The position numbers and the translations under genes are program-made. Shown in pieces: positions 26,371 to 38,439 of a DNA stretch of 64,000 nucleotides (positions are counted from its first letter, which is position 1; each line of letters begins with the position of its first letter). The DNA comes from Cenococcum geophilum 1.58 (Eukaryota; Ascomycota; Dothideomycetes; Gloniales; Gloniaceae): contig KV748178.1 of NCBI GenBank assembly GCA_001692895.1, forward strand, positions 868,001-932,000. Direction: 5' to 3'. The notes under the pieces were generated by a model, which searched no databases, was not told the origin of the DNA, and saw only the letters and a list, made by a program, of their open reading frames with translations.

Positions 26371-26639
26371 CTTAAATCTATAAGCAATTTACCCGCGCTA
26401 TAGCCTACTATATAGGCCTTATTATTATAAGAGTAAGTAAGTAATTTTAAGAAAGTAATAAGTAATAATACTACTAGCTATAAGATCTATAAGACGTATT
26501 TAATGCTATATATATATAAGCGAATCTATATATACGAGTTCAAATTCTTAACTAATCTAGCACCTTTAAAGTTACTCTTAAAATTTTAGTTTAACGTAAG
26601 AGCTATTCTTAAATACTTATATATAAGTTTCTCCCCCTT

Positions 26640-28840
26640 ACTTTTAGCCAAGCCGTAACTAATCTATATAGTGTTCTTGATCTAATATAGTATGTTAGCA
26701 CTAGCCTTAAAACTCTTACTTAAACATTACCTTACTTATCTTCCGTTTAATTAATAGTCCAAAAGCCGCTCTATATCTTTTTTAGAGATATTAGCAGTAG
26801 TATTAACTTGCTTTAGGAAGGTCTTCTATACCTACTTTTTTACTAGTCTCTTTAGCTCATTATATTTAAGTGTAAGATATATTCTGCTCTATATAGCTGC
26901 ATTAAATACAGTAATCCTATTTGTTATAAGAAATATAATACCTTAAAAATACTCCATCTATCGCAGGAAGACGGATACTAGGCTATTACGTCGGACATTA
27001 TTTAAAGTTCTTTCTACAAGAAAGACATTGGCCTTATCTAAAAAAAGGACAGCGCTCTAGCGGTAAACGTTCTTAACTATTAGAGCTAGGTTTTGTTCCA
27101 AATAGGCTAGATCTATATTAAGGTCTCCCGCATAAGCCTTATTATAGTTAAACTAGTATATAAATACACTTATAAAGGGGAACAAACTATATAAAGGGGT
27201 CTCCTCTAAGATTCGGCAAGTGCTTTAGCTGTTAATATCTTTTCTACCTTAGGTGGGCCACTAAAACGGTCAGCCTTTAAAACAGCTAATGCCTTACTAG
27301 AAAACTTACTATAGTAAAAAAACTAGGCCTTTCCCCTTTCCTTTAATTATATTATTAAACTTTAATTTCCCGGACCTAGACTAGTAGCTCTTTATAAGTC
27401 CTTAAAGCACTATTTTCTTATCCTCCTTAATTACGAGTGACTTAAATGCTAAGGCATTTCATTTAATGTCCTTGATATTAGCGACGGCAAATTCACCTAT
27501 TAGTGCTTGTATTAGTATATATAATTCGCTAGCTCTAAAAAAAGTGTATAGAAAGCCTAACCCTATTTTTTATCTACTAAACTAAAGGCTAGGGCTATTA
27601 GTAGACAGATTAGGTACTTATTATCTCCTATCTCCTTAAGAACTAAACCCTAATTCTTTACGTCCCCTTACTAATTAGTCCCTTAATTAATTACGCTTAT
27701 TCCGTACACATCTATAGCAATTAGCTGCTTATTATAGTTAGGATTCTAACAATAAAATACTATCGCGTCCACTATAATGCGGCCGCTTATAGAAAATCTT
27801 AATAGGCTATCTTTAGTCCAGAAAAACGCAATCCCTTTATATTTACGGTGGTTAATACCTCTTAAAGATATAAACTTCCGGCCATTACTAATAAGATCCT
27901 ACTTTATCTCGGCTTGTCTCTTATAACGCTCTAGCGAAAATACCTTAAGAGACGTAATTTTTATAGTTAAACGGAATTCCGGAATAGAGAGGGTGGTTTT
28001 TACCTCACTAAACGCCTTCCTATTATAGCCGAAATAGTAACAGTTAAGTTCGAAGCTCTTTTCGCCAAAAAGTGAGGTTTTAAAGTTGCCTAAATTATAT
28101 ATAAGGCATCTTAGTTAATCCGAGCCTTCGCAAATTATAAGGACGTGTGTGTTTGGTTTAAATAAGGCCCAAAGGAAATTAAAATTAATTTCGCTATAGT
28201 CCAGAAGCAGTAGGAGACTATTAGTTATAGGCGCGAAATGGTCTTTAAGGAATCTTAGAAACCCCTAAAGGTACTTAGCGCCAATTAAGTTAGGAGAAAG
28301 ACTCTCCTAGTATGTTTTTAACTAGGGTAGGAAATTAAATATAAGGTTTATAGGAATCTAGAAGTTAAATTAGAATAAGCTATATCTGTAAAAAGGCCTA
28401 CTTACTATAGGCTTGTCTTCCCGAAGGGAGATGGCTCGTACGCCGTTTAGCACCACCTATAAGGCGTCTCTTACTTCTTCTAAATTTATGCCTAGGTACG
28501 TACTATAGTCTTTCTTATCCTTTTCTAGCTTAAAGTTAGTATCTAAGTTAATATATTTAAAGGCACCTAAGAGATAGACTAAATTTCTTCTAAAGGACAT
28601 AAATATACTAATTATATATATTACGCTCACTTAATATATCTGGCGAAGTCTCTATAGTCTTATACTGGCAGCTTTGTTTATCCTAGCTATAGTAGACGCT
28701 ACATTAGCGTATTTCTAAGCATATTTTGGGGATTTCGCGAGCATACATCTCATTTAACACCTTAACTTCAATCTTGGAACCTCTTACTTTGGGTATCTCT
28801 TTAACCCCTAAACTTGTAGGAGGTGGAAGAGGTAGAGGAG
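26640..28840 (-). pseudogene. AAA+ ATPase of the fungal multi-domain type, RIP-killed
   Basis: The reverse strand reads as a large fungal AAA+ ATPase with an extended N-terminal half. The N-terminal part (about 28,840-27,500) contains LLLLDYSEINFNFLWALFKP and a long beta-rich region. The ATPase core starts near 27,370 with FNNIIKGKGKGLVFLL, where the Walker A loop normally follows but is destroyed. Walker B is readable near 27,050 as AVLFLDKANVFL, followed by RRNSLVSVFLR, ITNR (sensor 1) and AAIQSRIYLTLKY-like sequence near 26,900. The C-terminal lid includes NTTANISKKDIERLLDY near 26,790. Stops and lost motifs show it is dead. In living relatives this core hydrolyses ATP; the cellular role of the family is poorly known. 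It faces the FunK1 remnant across a short-repeat array. Confidence 0.8.
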
Positions 28841-29859
28841 GTAAAGGAGGTAGAGAAGGTTAGGCCGCTTAAACTATCTTCAACACCGCTATAAGCATTT
28901 TAACTGTAAGATGCTATGCTGACTGCCTATAATATAGATGCGTTTTACTTAGACTACTAGGGGGTATATTTATGCCATCGCAAGGTAGTAAAGGCGCTAG
29001 CGTAACTAGCTTAGATGCGACCGGCATTATTACTCTATAAAGCTTTGGTAACGTAACACTAATCTAAAGTGCAAAGTTAGAGTAAGGAACTAAGTATAGA
29101 TAATATCGTTTCTTTAAAGGATCCGCCCTCTTTTATACCCAGCAATACGATATAACTTGCGGCTGTGCCGCGAATATTCGCTACATGCCTCTTTTAGCTA
29201 TAGTACCTTCCCTTACCAATCCTAAAAGCCGCTAGATAATGCATATTTATATTACTCTAACGTAGTAGAGAGCTAGCGGAAGTATAAGGACGTTCTATCC
29301 TTAACTATTTACCTATTACCAATAGTTTGTATACGGATAACGGGTTAGAGTACTAGTAAAGAGCGCTCTAATTAATATGTAGGAAATAGATAGTGTCTTA
29401 GATCGAATTAAAGATATAAGTGTAGAATTGGTACCAGTAATGCTAGCCTAATTGCAATAAGCGATCCGGCTGCGCATAAATGGGAATAATAGAGGTAGTG
29501 CGCTGTTAAAGGCGTATGTATACACGAATATAATTAGTTAGGTCTAGGGTCCTTAGTAGAGCAAAATATCTTTTTTACCCTTATCGAGCTCGATCTATCG
29601 CATTCCTTATTAAGCTTAATCTATCGCACTACCCTTGCTAAGCCTGAATATAGCGTACTGCCCTTGTTAAAAAGCCCTATACTTAAACTAGATAGGGCCC
29701 AAATCTCTTTTAATGCCTTAAGCGAATTTTTTACTTAAACCACTTGAATTCGAAGATTTTCACTCTTTTATTACCGCTGGGGTGTTAAGTTTAAGATAGC
29801 GGTCCTTTTGTTACAGGAGCTTAGGCGGAACCTAAATAAGGTTAGAGAAGACATCTAGT
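28841..29859. repeat. RIP-degraded DNA, no identifiable gene
   Basis: The sequence just beyond the ATPase N-terminus includes a proline-coding purine/pyrimidine run at about 28,810-28,860 on the minus strand. The rest is degraded, and I see no gene I can name. Confidence 0.4.
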
Positions 29860-30335
29860 GCTATAATAGTCCCGCCTTTATTTTAGACGACGTTTTAGAA
29901 AGCTTATTAGAGCTATATACATAGCTAAAAGTCCAAAGAGCGCTTTAGATAACAGCGGAACTACTATAACAACATCTAAGCAATAAGTCGCTTCTAGGCA
30001 AGCAGGCCACTAGGGTAAAGCACTTTATTAAGTTTATCTTTAAAAAGGCAACTTATAGAAACGAAAGGCAAACGCGGTTGCGGAAGCTAGATTGCGATAC
30101 CTTAAAGTTCTACGGACTAGCTTACAAGGTTAGGGATATCCTTAAATTACCGCCAGTAGAGTTTAACTTCCTTATTGCGAACGTAGCGGACTTTATACAT
30201 CGCTAAAAGCTTTTATAATATTTATATCGCGAGGACATTAATAAGGCCGTTTATGGCGAGTTTAATCCTAAGGATGATGACTTATTTAAAGAATTCCTAA
30301 AGTATTCGTCCGCCTCTGCCGATCCAAAATAATAG
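29860..30335 (+). pseudogene. Unrecognised helical protein remnant
   Basis: One forward frame stays readable for about 475 bp with few stops and ends at TAA at about 30,333. The translation is helical and charged, for example TRLRKLDCDTLKFYGLAYKV and then LPPVEFNFLIANVADFIHR, with an acidic end (NPKDDDLFKEFLKY). Its coherent composition says it was once coding. I do not recognise the family; a regulatory or N-terminal domain of a larger protein is possible. Confidence 0.4.
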
Positions 30336-33234
30336 GGTAGCTAACTAGATTAGCATATGTTGAGCTCCGACCTGCGAAACGTAAGCAAGATAAAGGTATG
30401 TAAACCTCTATTCCCCGTTTAAGGAGAGAGTATAACTAATTATAGTAGCGTTGCCAAATTAACAAGCTAGACCTAATAGAGAAGCTTAGTCGACTAGAGC
30501 CCAAGGCCTAGGCTTAGGTGCGTAATAATTGATTAGTTATATAATCAGTGCTTAGTATTAACTATCGCTAGGGTTAGCCTAAGACTCTTAGTTATTGGAG
30601 AGGCATTTTAAAGCTTTAATCCCTTAGGACGCTTATAGAACGCTTAGTATACAAGTCTTAGGTGCTTATTAATTAGTTACTTATATATCTTAGAGCAAGA
30701 TTTATTATAAAAGGAAAGTACAATCTTATCTAATAATCCAAAAACTAATGGTTGGATACCTTGTTCCCCAAATTTAATATATTAATACTTATCTAAGATA
30801 AACGCCTCTTCTAAGAGTCCTCTAAGCGCTATTATACTAGTATACCGTTAAGTTACCGATAAACCATTATTAAAGCGTCCTCGGTTAGAATTATAGCAAA
30901 CTTTAGGTCTGTAAAATAACCTTTAATAAGATATCGTATCTATGGTTAACATTAAACAGGAAATCCAATATTGCTAGGGGAGGGCTAGTACTTTTCTTTC
31001 TTATTTATAAGGCGCTATATAATTAAAAACCTCCCTAAGCTATTTCGCACCAGGATAAAGACGAGTAATTTATAAAGAAAGAAAAAGGAAAGCGAAGGAC
31101 TAGTGGTTATAAATTGCCTATCTATATATATGCCAAAGAATAATAAGGACGCTCTTTTGTTAGTTAGGATCGGCTACAAGAATAGATAAAACATCTTTAA
31201 TTTATTTGGTTTGGGGACCTAGATACTCTAGAGTTTTAAAAAAATACTATAGAAAAAGCTAGAGATTAACTCTTATCCACAAATAAATAGTATATATCGC
31301 TTTGGATTACCACTTAGCGCTACCTCTTTTCTAACTTAATCCGTGCCCTTATTATATAACATTTATACCCAGCAAAAACCTCTCTTATTACTTATCCATC
31401 TTCTATACCTAATGCTTTAACTACTTTCCCTTTGCCGTCTTTAATAAGGCATAATCCGCCTTTAAATATTATAGTTATATCCTCTATTATCTTAAATTTA
31501 TAACCTCCAATTTCCTCCTATTCTCCACTAAGCGCCTTATCCCCAGCCTTAGTGGACATAATCTATATAGCTAGAAGTGCGACCGCGTAAGTTAGCGGGA
31601 CTAGTAGCTATAAAGGAGAGGTATTCTATAGACGTGAAATATTAAGTAAATGTTATCTTTTATAAAGCGTTCTTAATTACGGATAGCCGTCTAAGGAGGA
31701 ATAGCGGCTGATTTAGGAATTTGTTTTAGAATAAAAGGCCGTAAAGCACATGCGTATTAAAGCACAACTATTATAAAAGATATAAGTAATTAGGCACATA
31801 CTGCGCGGAGTAAAATAGCTAAGCTAATATTTACCTTAATAGCAAGAATAGAATTACTGGATAACTATAAAAGGTAAAACGTAAAAAATATAAAAAGAGG
31901 TAGATTGTAGGCTTAAATAGAGAGCGGCTTTACGGAACTGCGCTACGAATAACCAGCGAAGTAGGGTTAAAGGAAATTTATAAGGGGAAATAGAGGTGTT
32001 GCTACAGCTAATAGGTTTATAGCTACTTAGGTATTAGTGCCCGACAGAAAGGCTTATATAAAAGAATTGCCAAACGGCTACCTCTTAGGCTAAGCTGCGG
32101 CCGGATTTACCTTACCCTACCATTAAAGCTTTCTAGCGCAGAATATTACGTATATAATTAGGCCACTAGCCGAATAGTAGAACGGGTAAGGCGTCTGCTA
32201 TGACGCGTATTCTAGCTATATATTGGAGTCACCAGATATATATAGCCCTCCGCCAACTAAAATATCTTATAAGGATTGGATTCTCGTGGTTCGTTCTTAT
32301 TAGTAAGGCAAATTAACTAAAAACTAAGTTTCTACAGCCAGTTTATGCGCCTTCACGTTATATACATAAGTTAATCAATTATTAACGCCCGACTTTATAT
32401 TATTCGGACTGCCAATCGGTTTTAGCTATATTATGTAATTTGAATTGGCTGGCCAAGTCGTGAACGTAGTTTCAGCCTTGCATTCTCTATCGTTTATAGC
32501 GTTATAAGTGGTAATAAGTGGCTCTTGCTTACCGCCCTCAAAAAAGTAATACTCTTACGGACCTTTTTATGCAGCCCTTATATAATAGGAAATGCGCTAT
32601 AAATAGATTAAGCTTTTATCCAGGCAGACCTACTGCCTAGAATAGTCCTATAGTGGCTATATTAAAATACTATATAAAAGGACATATTTCCCCATCGCCT
32701 ATTTTCTTATATACCTTATTTTTCCCCCACTAAAACGGGAGCCTCTCGCTAATTTCAGCTGCTTGTCGTTAACTATATAATATATCACTACTTTAACCAA
32801 TCGTTTTACTACAGTAAATATAGCGCTTGACCTTATTATATTCAGTCAGAACGCAGCTAGGATAAATACACAAAAGCCCAAGCTAATAGGCACTACTATG
32901 CCGATGCGTTACCAGCTAAAGGTCTAAATGGTGAAGTGCTAGTAATGGGGTCATTAAAGACTATAGGCAACTGTCCTTAGTGTCCGCCTTAAAAGGTATA
33001 GGTAAATAAAAAAAACTTAGATATCTGCTAAAAACACAAGAACTTAGCCAACTAGCCCCGTTATTTACAATTTCTTACCTAGAACGTAATAGGAAGTAGA
33101 AATATAAGAGTAAGGGCTATAGGAAATGCGGTATTATAAAGGATTATAGATAGCTTAACCCATACGGCGCGTCCAGACTCTATAGTAACTAGAAAATTAT
33201 TAGTACTAAATATCCTACCAAATAAAAAACATAT
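30336..33234. repeat. RIP-degraded DNA, no identifiable gene
   Basis: This is TA-rich degraded repeat sequence. Short protein-like stretches on either strand, for example about 31,860-32,120 forward, are too broken to assign. I see no inverted ends, tRNA or rRNA. Confidence 0.4.
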
Positions 33235-33960
33235 CTTTGGCCTTTATATCCTCTAGTAATTTATCTATACTTACATAGCCTTAAGCCCAGCACTTAGCAA
33301 TAATGTCCCTAAACGCGGCTAGGAAAGCTAGGCTTAGAAATTCCCCCCGGGCATATACGTTACATATCGCTTCGTCTAAAAGCTCTTTATATAGTTTAGA
33401 TCCTATTATTACTTTATAGAAGGTAGAGCTAAGAGCAAATACCTTACTCCTTATCGAGACACCTTTATTATTAGGATGCTTATAACTAGTCTTATAATAG
33501 ATAAGAGGGGCTTTATCATTAATTAGAGATCCAGCAAAGTCGCTAAGCTTCGCGTTAAGCTCTTTATTAAGGAAGACATTATTACAGGAGATATCCCTAT
33601 ATATTATATTTCTAGAATAAACAAAAGCAATTAAGGCCGTAATCTATTAAACCTAGCGGAGTCGTTATAAAAGCGGAACGGGTTTGTCTTGTCTTGTAAA
33701 GTACTGTCTTATAGAGCCGTTATAGGCATACTATAGGATAAGAGCGTCCTCTAGGCTCCTATAATATTAAAGGACCCCATCGTAATCGTGTCTAAGGCGT
33801 TGGTAGACGCGCTTTTCTCTCTTAATAAATTATAGCTTGGAAGGCCGGACGAACTTTATAATGGCATCAAGATAAGCGACTAGTCCCATAATGCCATAGC
33901 CTACCATATCTTAGCCGTTTAAACTATATAGGTAACAAACAGTATACTCTATTAGAGGCA
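33235..33960 (-). pseudogene. Eukaryotic-type protein kinase domain, RIP-killed
   Basis: One reverse-strand frame runs from about 33,840 to 33,240 with RIP-type stops and reads as a small fungal protein kinase. It holds RVYQRLRHDYDGVL, then YYRSLEDALIL, then YNGSIRQYFTRQDKPVPLL. The catalytic loop follows as VYSRNIIYRDISCNN near 33,588-33,612, with YRD in place of HRD, then FLNKELNAKLSDFAGSL, with the DFG-type motif as DFAG. The activation segment continues as YYKTSYKHPNNKGVSIRSKV, followed by FALSSTFYKVIIGSKLYKEL and AAFRDIIAKCWA. Domain order and spacing are those of a whole C-lobe. It belongs to a group of short fungal kinases distinct from FunK1, whose substrates I do not know. Possible N-terminal coding continues towards 34,010 in a broken frame. 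Confidence 0.7.
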
Positions 33961-35059
33961 TTTATAATAGCTATAGTACCTATACCCACAGTGTTAAAAA
34001 ATAAGAGGGGTGTATATGCTGCGGGATTATATTTATTGCTCTATTAATAAAGCCGCTAAGGGAGCGTAAGGAACCCAGTAGGTGGGCTAGATTATTTCTA
34101 GCTTAGCGGATTTTGCTAAAGGGGATTAGCGATATTAGATTAAGGAGCCTACGGATTATTAATGTGGGGATATATAAAGGAAACCAAAGGCATAAAGAAG
34201 GGTTAAAGAAGAGTCTTAAAATGATTTGGGAGCGTGGCTCAGATCTAAGCTTAGTGCGTTGCCTTATATATTAACGCTAGGCCCAGTAGGGAAGCAGTTA
34301 GGACTATTAATAAAACCTGCTAAGGACCTAACATTAGTTAGTAATAGGTTGCTATAAAAGACTATTAGAACTTTTTTCCAGCATAGAATACTAGACTTAA
34401 TTTAGCGCTATTATAGGTATCTAAAGCTAGCGCAGCCATAGACAGACTTGGAAGGGAAACGCCTTATAGAATTGCGTAATATATAGAAGCTACTATAGAA
34501 GGAAATAGAACTTTAAGCTAAAAAGAACAGCACTATTATTACCGCCGATTCTTCCGCCTAGTAGGCCGCCCCCTTTTCTTCTACGCAATAGGCTAAGCCT
34601 TTAATTTTAAATAGTAATGCCCCTATAGTAATCTAAGACTTCTTTTTAAAAAGCTCTCTTTAATCTATTCCTATAAGAGATTTTGTTTCTCCTTTAGATT
34701 AGTAAGCAGCACGTCTTCCTCTTCTATAAATTTCGCTCTGGACTTTAGTTTTTAGGGCTTTAATTCTAGCTCTTAAGGTTGCTTAACTAGGTTAGCTAGT
34801 AAGTAGAATTATTAAGGAAGTATATCTACTGCGTACAACCCGTCTTCTTAGCGCTTATAAATAGCTCGGATTAATAATTCTTCTAAATTATTTAAGGCAG
34901 CTCCCAGTATCGCTTTATTAGGGTTAGAGCCAAAGATAGAGTTTAACAGCGGTTTTTAAGCATATAGGCGATTATATATTATAGATCCAACCCGCTTATA
35001 GTAATCGCTACTAAGCGCAGTGCTCCGGGCAGATGTGTATAGGGATAAAATTAAAGGAG
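33961..35059. repeat. RIP-degraded DNA, possible coding remnant
   Basis: About 34,270-34,560 reads forward as a helical, lysine-rich stretch with several stops and no recognisable domain. The rest is degraded repeat DNA. Confidence 0.35.
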
Positions 35060-35465
35060 AACGGTAAGACCACTAAAGACGATGTTTTGGCAATCCTCGT
35101 CGTCCTACACACCCGCGGGCCTTATTACCCTTGTCGCTATCGCTGCTATCGCCATCCCCAGTGTTATCATCATCTATATCGCTGTTGTTGCTTCCATCAT
35201 TGCAGTTCTTAGCCTTACCTTCGTCTATATCGCTCTCGCCGTCCTTATTATTATCGCCATAATTAGATTCTTTAGCCAAGCTATTAACAAGATCGTCAAA
35301 TTTTTAATTACAACTATCGTTAACCTCGTCTTACGGTGGTCTAATATTACAAGAAGACGAATATCGCTAAAGGGAAGGGCTAGCGGACTACGCAGTAAAG
35401 GCCACTCGCTCCTTAATACGTTTATCGCTATTATTAAGGCTAAGGGTAAAAGGGCTAGGAGGTAA
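35060..35465. repeat. Trinucleotide-biased low-complexity patch
   Basis: This patch keeps CG and CA words and is built of irregular triplets such as ATC, GCT and TCG. The two strands therefore give open frames, an acidic Asp/Ser/Gly/Asn-rich one (35,073-35,279, -) and a hydrophobic Ile/Val/Ala-rich one (35,082-35,465, +). Both are what a decayed triplet repeat would yield. The acidic frame could be a remnant of a low-complexity segment of a real protein, but there is no domain. Confidence 0.45.
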
Positions 35466-38439
35466 GGTCTTCCGGGAAGCTAATAAGCTTTATTACTTCC
35501 TAGGTTATAGGTTCTTACTACTCTTGCTAATAAAAGTATTAGAGATATAATTAGTATTATCTGGTTACTTAAGCTAATTAAACCTCCGCTTCTTTAACTT
35601 CTTAGCTCTTAAAGATTCTTAACTAGTAATTACCAATGTCTTAAGCTCCTGCCTAAACTGCGGAGCAGTTTTAATACAACACTCCTTAGCTAAATTATCC
35701 GTTTAATTGCCGTCTAGCGTTAAGGGTGTAGTACAATTGTGCGCAGGTGCGTATACCTCCTCTTATAGCGCTTCTAACGAAGGCAGCTCCTTATCTTCTT
35801 TATTATCCTTATTACTGCCGTTATTCCTATTATCTACTAATTATTAGATAAGGCCATTGTAAATTAAAGGGAGGCATATACCTAATTTACGGGGCATTTA
35901 TTGGTTATTGGCTTTACTAGCTTTATTAACTTCGCCGGCTTTATTATTAGCGTTACTAGCTTCGTTGCCCTTAGCTTCCAAGTCTAGATCGGCTGTATTA
36001 TCTTTAATAACTATTAAATTTACTACTAGTTATTAAAACTATATATTTGGAACTACTAGGGAAAAATAGAGAGTAGTGGGATAATTATTAGGATAATTAC
36101 CTTAACTACTTCCCCTAGAGACTTAACTATCATTTCCATCCCCATAGAAATCTTCCTTATTATCCTCGTTATCCTTATTATTCTTATAATACTTATTATA
36201 GGCTTTCTTATAATTATATATAGGGTCTATAGGCGCTTTATTAAACGGAATCTCTAAATTAAGGCCCTAGGTAGAATAATATGCTATTAAGTGCCTAAGC
36301 TTCTAATGCTTCTTAACTTTTTAGGGGGAAAAGAGGTACTCCCCTATTTCTCCTTTTAGGTTTACTGCTCGCGCTTTTCTTAGGGGCTGTAATTTTATAG
36401 TACTAAGATGAAGCTATTAATCTTTTAGGGGGATTAGTGTAAAAATTATTCTTATTAAGTAAAATTTCGTAAGGGATATAAAATGAAGATTAAGATAGTG
36501 CTAATATTATTATTATTAGAGTTACTATTGCTTTATAACTTTTAAAAGCTTTAAGGGGGGATTAACGGTCTTTTTAAGTGTACGTTAGTCCTCCCTTTAC
36601 TACTAGCACTTATCTATTGCCCCTTACCCCTTACCCCTTATTTAGGTTTCTTATTAAATTAAAGCATTTAATATATACGCCTCCGGCATAGACTAGGGTC
36701 AATTGCTATTTATAGGGTAAGGTTTGCAAGGGCTTAAATTCTAACGCCTAATTAACACCCTTAGCAAATTACAGTTAAACCGTATCCGCCCGTCTAAGCT
36801 AGTATATTTAGCTCTAATACAGCCATTACATCTAGCCCCTTATTAGGAGGTTAGTGGTGTAAATTCTCTACCCTTAGTCCTTAGTAAAGGGTAACGCTGA
36901 CGTGTCTATTTACTTCCCGACAATACCAATCCAGCTAATCTTCTACGCCGCTTATATCAGTAGGAGGTAAAGCCCTACTTATATATGCGCGTTACAAGCT
37001 ATCTATAACGGAAGAAGGCAGTGTCCTTATTAGTGGCGGGCGGGGTTCTCTAATGCTAACCGCCTAGTGACGGATACGCTTACCGCTCGTACGGTGATTA
37101 TATATATATCCATAAATATATTAGGTAAAAGACTACATAGGGATACTCACTCTCCTAACGTAGCTAGCTGGTGTTAGAGATTCCTTTATAGTTATACCAC
37201 TATACCGCTAATCCATTATGCGCCTAAAAGCTACAACCTTCCAATTTTAATCTAGGTAGTTCCTATATAGCCCTATAACTTAAAAGCCCAGATTGTTAAT
37301 CCTTTACCGCTCTACCGCTAAGTAGTTAGGCAGAGCTAATAGCCCCTTAACCCTAAACTAGTAGATTAAACGGCGTCTCCGAAACATCCATGGCAATACT
37401 CCATACAATATCCGTTCGAATAATACCTAACATAGCCCCGTATGGGGTGGTCGCTTAAATTAGCGACGTCTAGCTACTTTTTTGCTAAGTAGCCTAGTAG
37501 GCATACTAGCCGTAATACAGGTAGCTTTAGCTATTATTAAACGCTAAAGCGGGCCATCTAACTAACAGTATATCCCAGGCGAGAAAATAGCGCGTGGGTT
37601 AGCTAAAATAAGTGCGACGTAAGCTCGCTTAAGCCCTTAAAGGGGGTAGTACGGCACGCCTATCCCTCCCTACCTTAGAAGGAAATATGCGGCAGAGTTA
37701 AATAAGACGATAGTACTAACGCGGCTAGTAACTACAGAATTCCCCTAACCCTCTTCCTATGGGACGGTTGCGGACTAGCGTTATCTAGAAGGTAAAAGGA
37801 GAGAGGGTATATATAAGAGAGAGAATAGAATTATAAGGATAAGGACGCGCTTAGCGGATAGAGGCGGCGCTAAAAGAGCTTAATAAAAATTAAAGCCATC
37901 GGCTCCAGAGGCGGGAATTAGGGGAGGAGGCTAAAACCGTCTATATATTACTATAGAATAGAGACTTACCCATTAAAAAGGCCGCAGTTAACTATATTAA
38001 TTATTAGTTTAAGACACGGGGGAATAAAGGAATAAGTGGGCTGGACTTATATATATATAAGCGCTAAGGGGACGGCAGAAATGCCTTAATGCAACCGTGC
38101 TAGGGACTAGCAGTAAGAAGAGGAGGAGGCGCAGCGTTGGGAGAAAGGAAAGGTAGAGGATAAGAGGAAAAGTAGTAAGAGAAATGGCCTTTTATGGTTA
38201 AGGTTAAGGGGCAGTCTTAGCTTGGCTGGGGTTAATAAGCGAGGGCGCCTTGCCCGTAAAGGAAGCCTCTATTTCCTAATGCAGTTTCCCGCGCAATAAA
38301 ATAACTATTTAAATTTAATATAATATAAATTGCCCTTATTATAAACCTTAAACTAATATAATAAAGTTATAACTGCTAATTGCGGTAAAGAATGCGAAGA
38401 TAATATATTAAAACCCCTTAAAATTTATATAGTATAAGC
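35466..38439. repeat. RIP-degraded DNA, no identifiable gene
   Basis: This is TA-rich sequence with patches of milder mutation at about 36,640-37,080 and 37,600-38,280. On the minus strand at about 37,180-37,330 two stretches resemble the box A promoter of tRNA genes but do not fold (see rejected items). The 5' part of the Gypsy fragment that follows may start in here, but I cannot see it. Confidence 0.4.

Noticed and set aside
37180-37330. Two minus-strand stretches resembling tRNA box A promoters
   Set aside because: TAGCGGTATAGTGG and TAGCGGTAGAGCGG fit box A, but no acceptor stem or convincing T arm can be paired, so neither folds as a tRNA.
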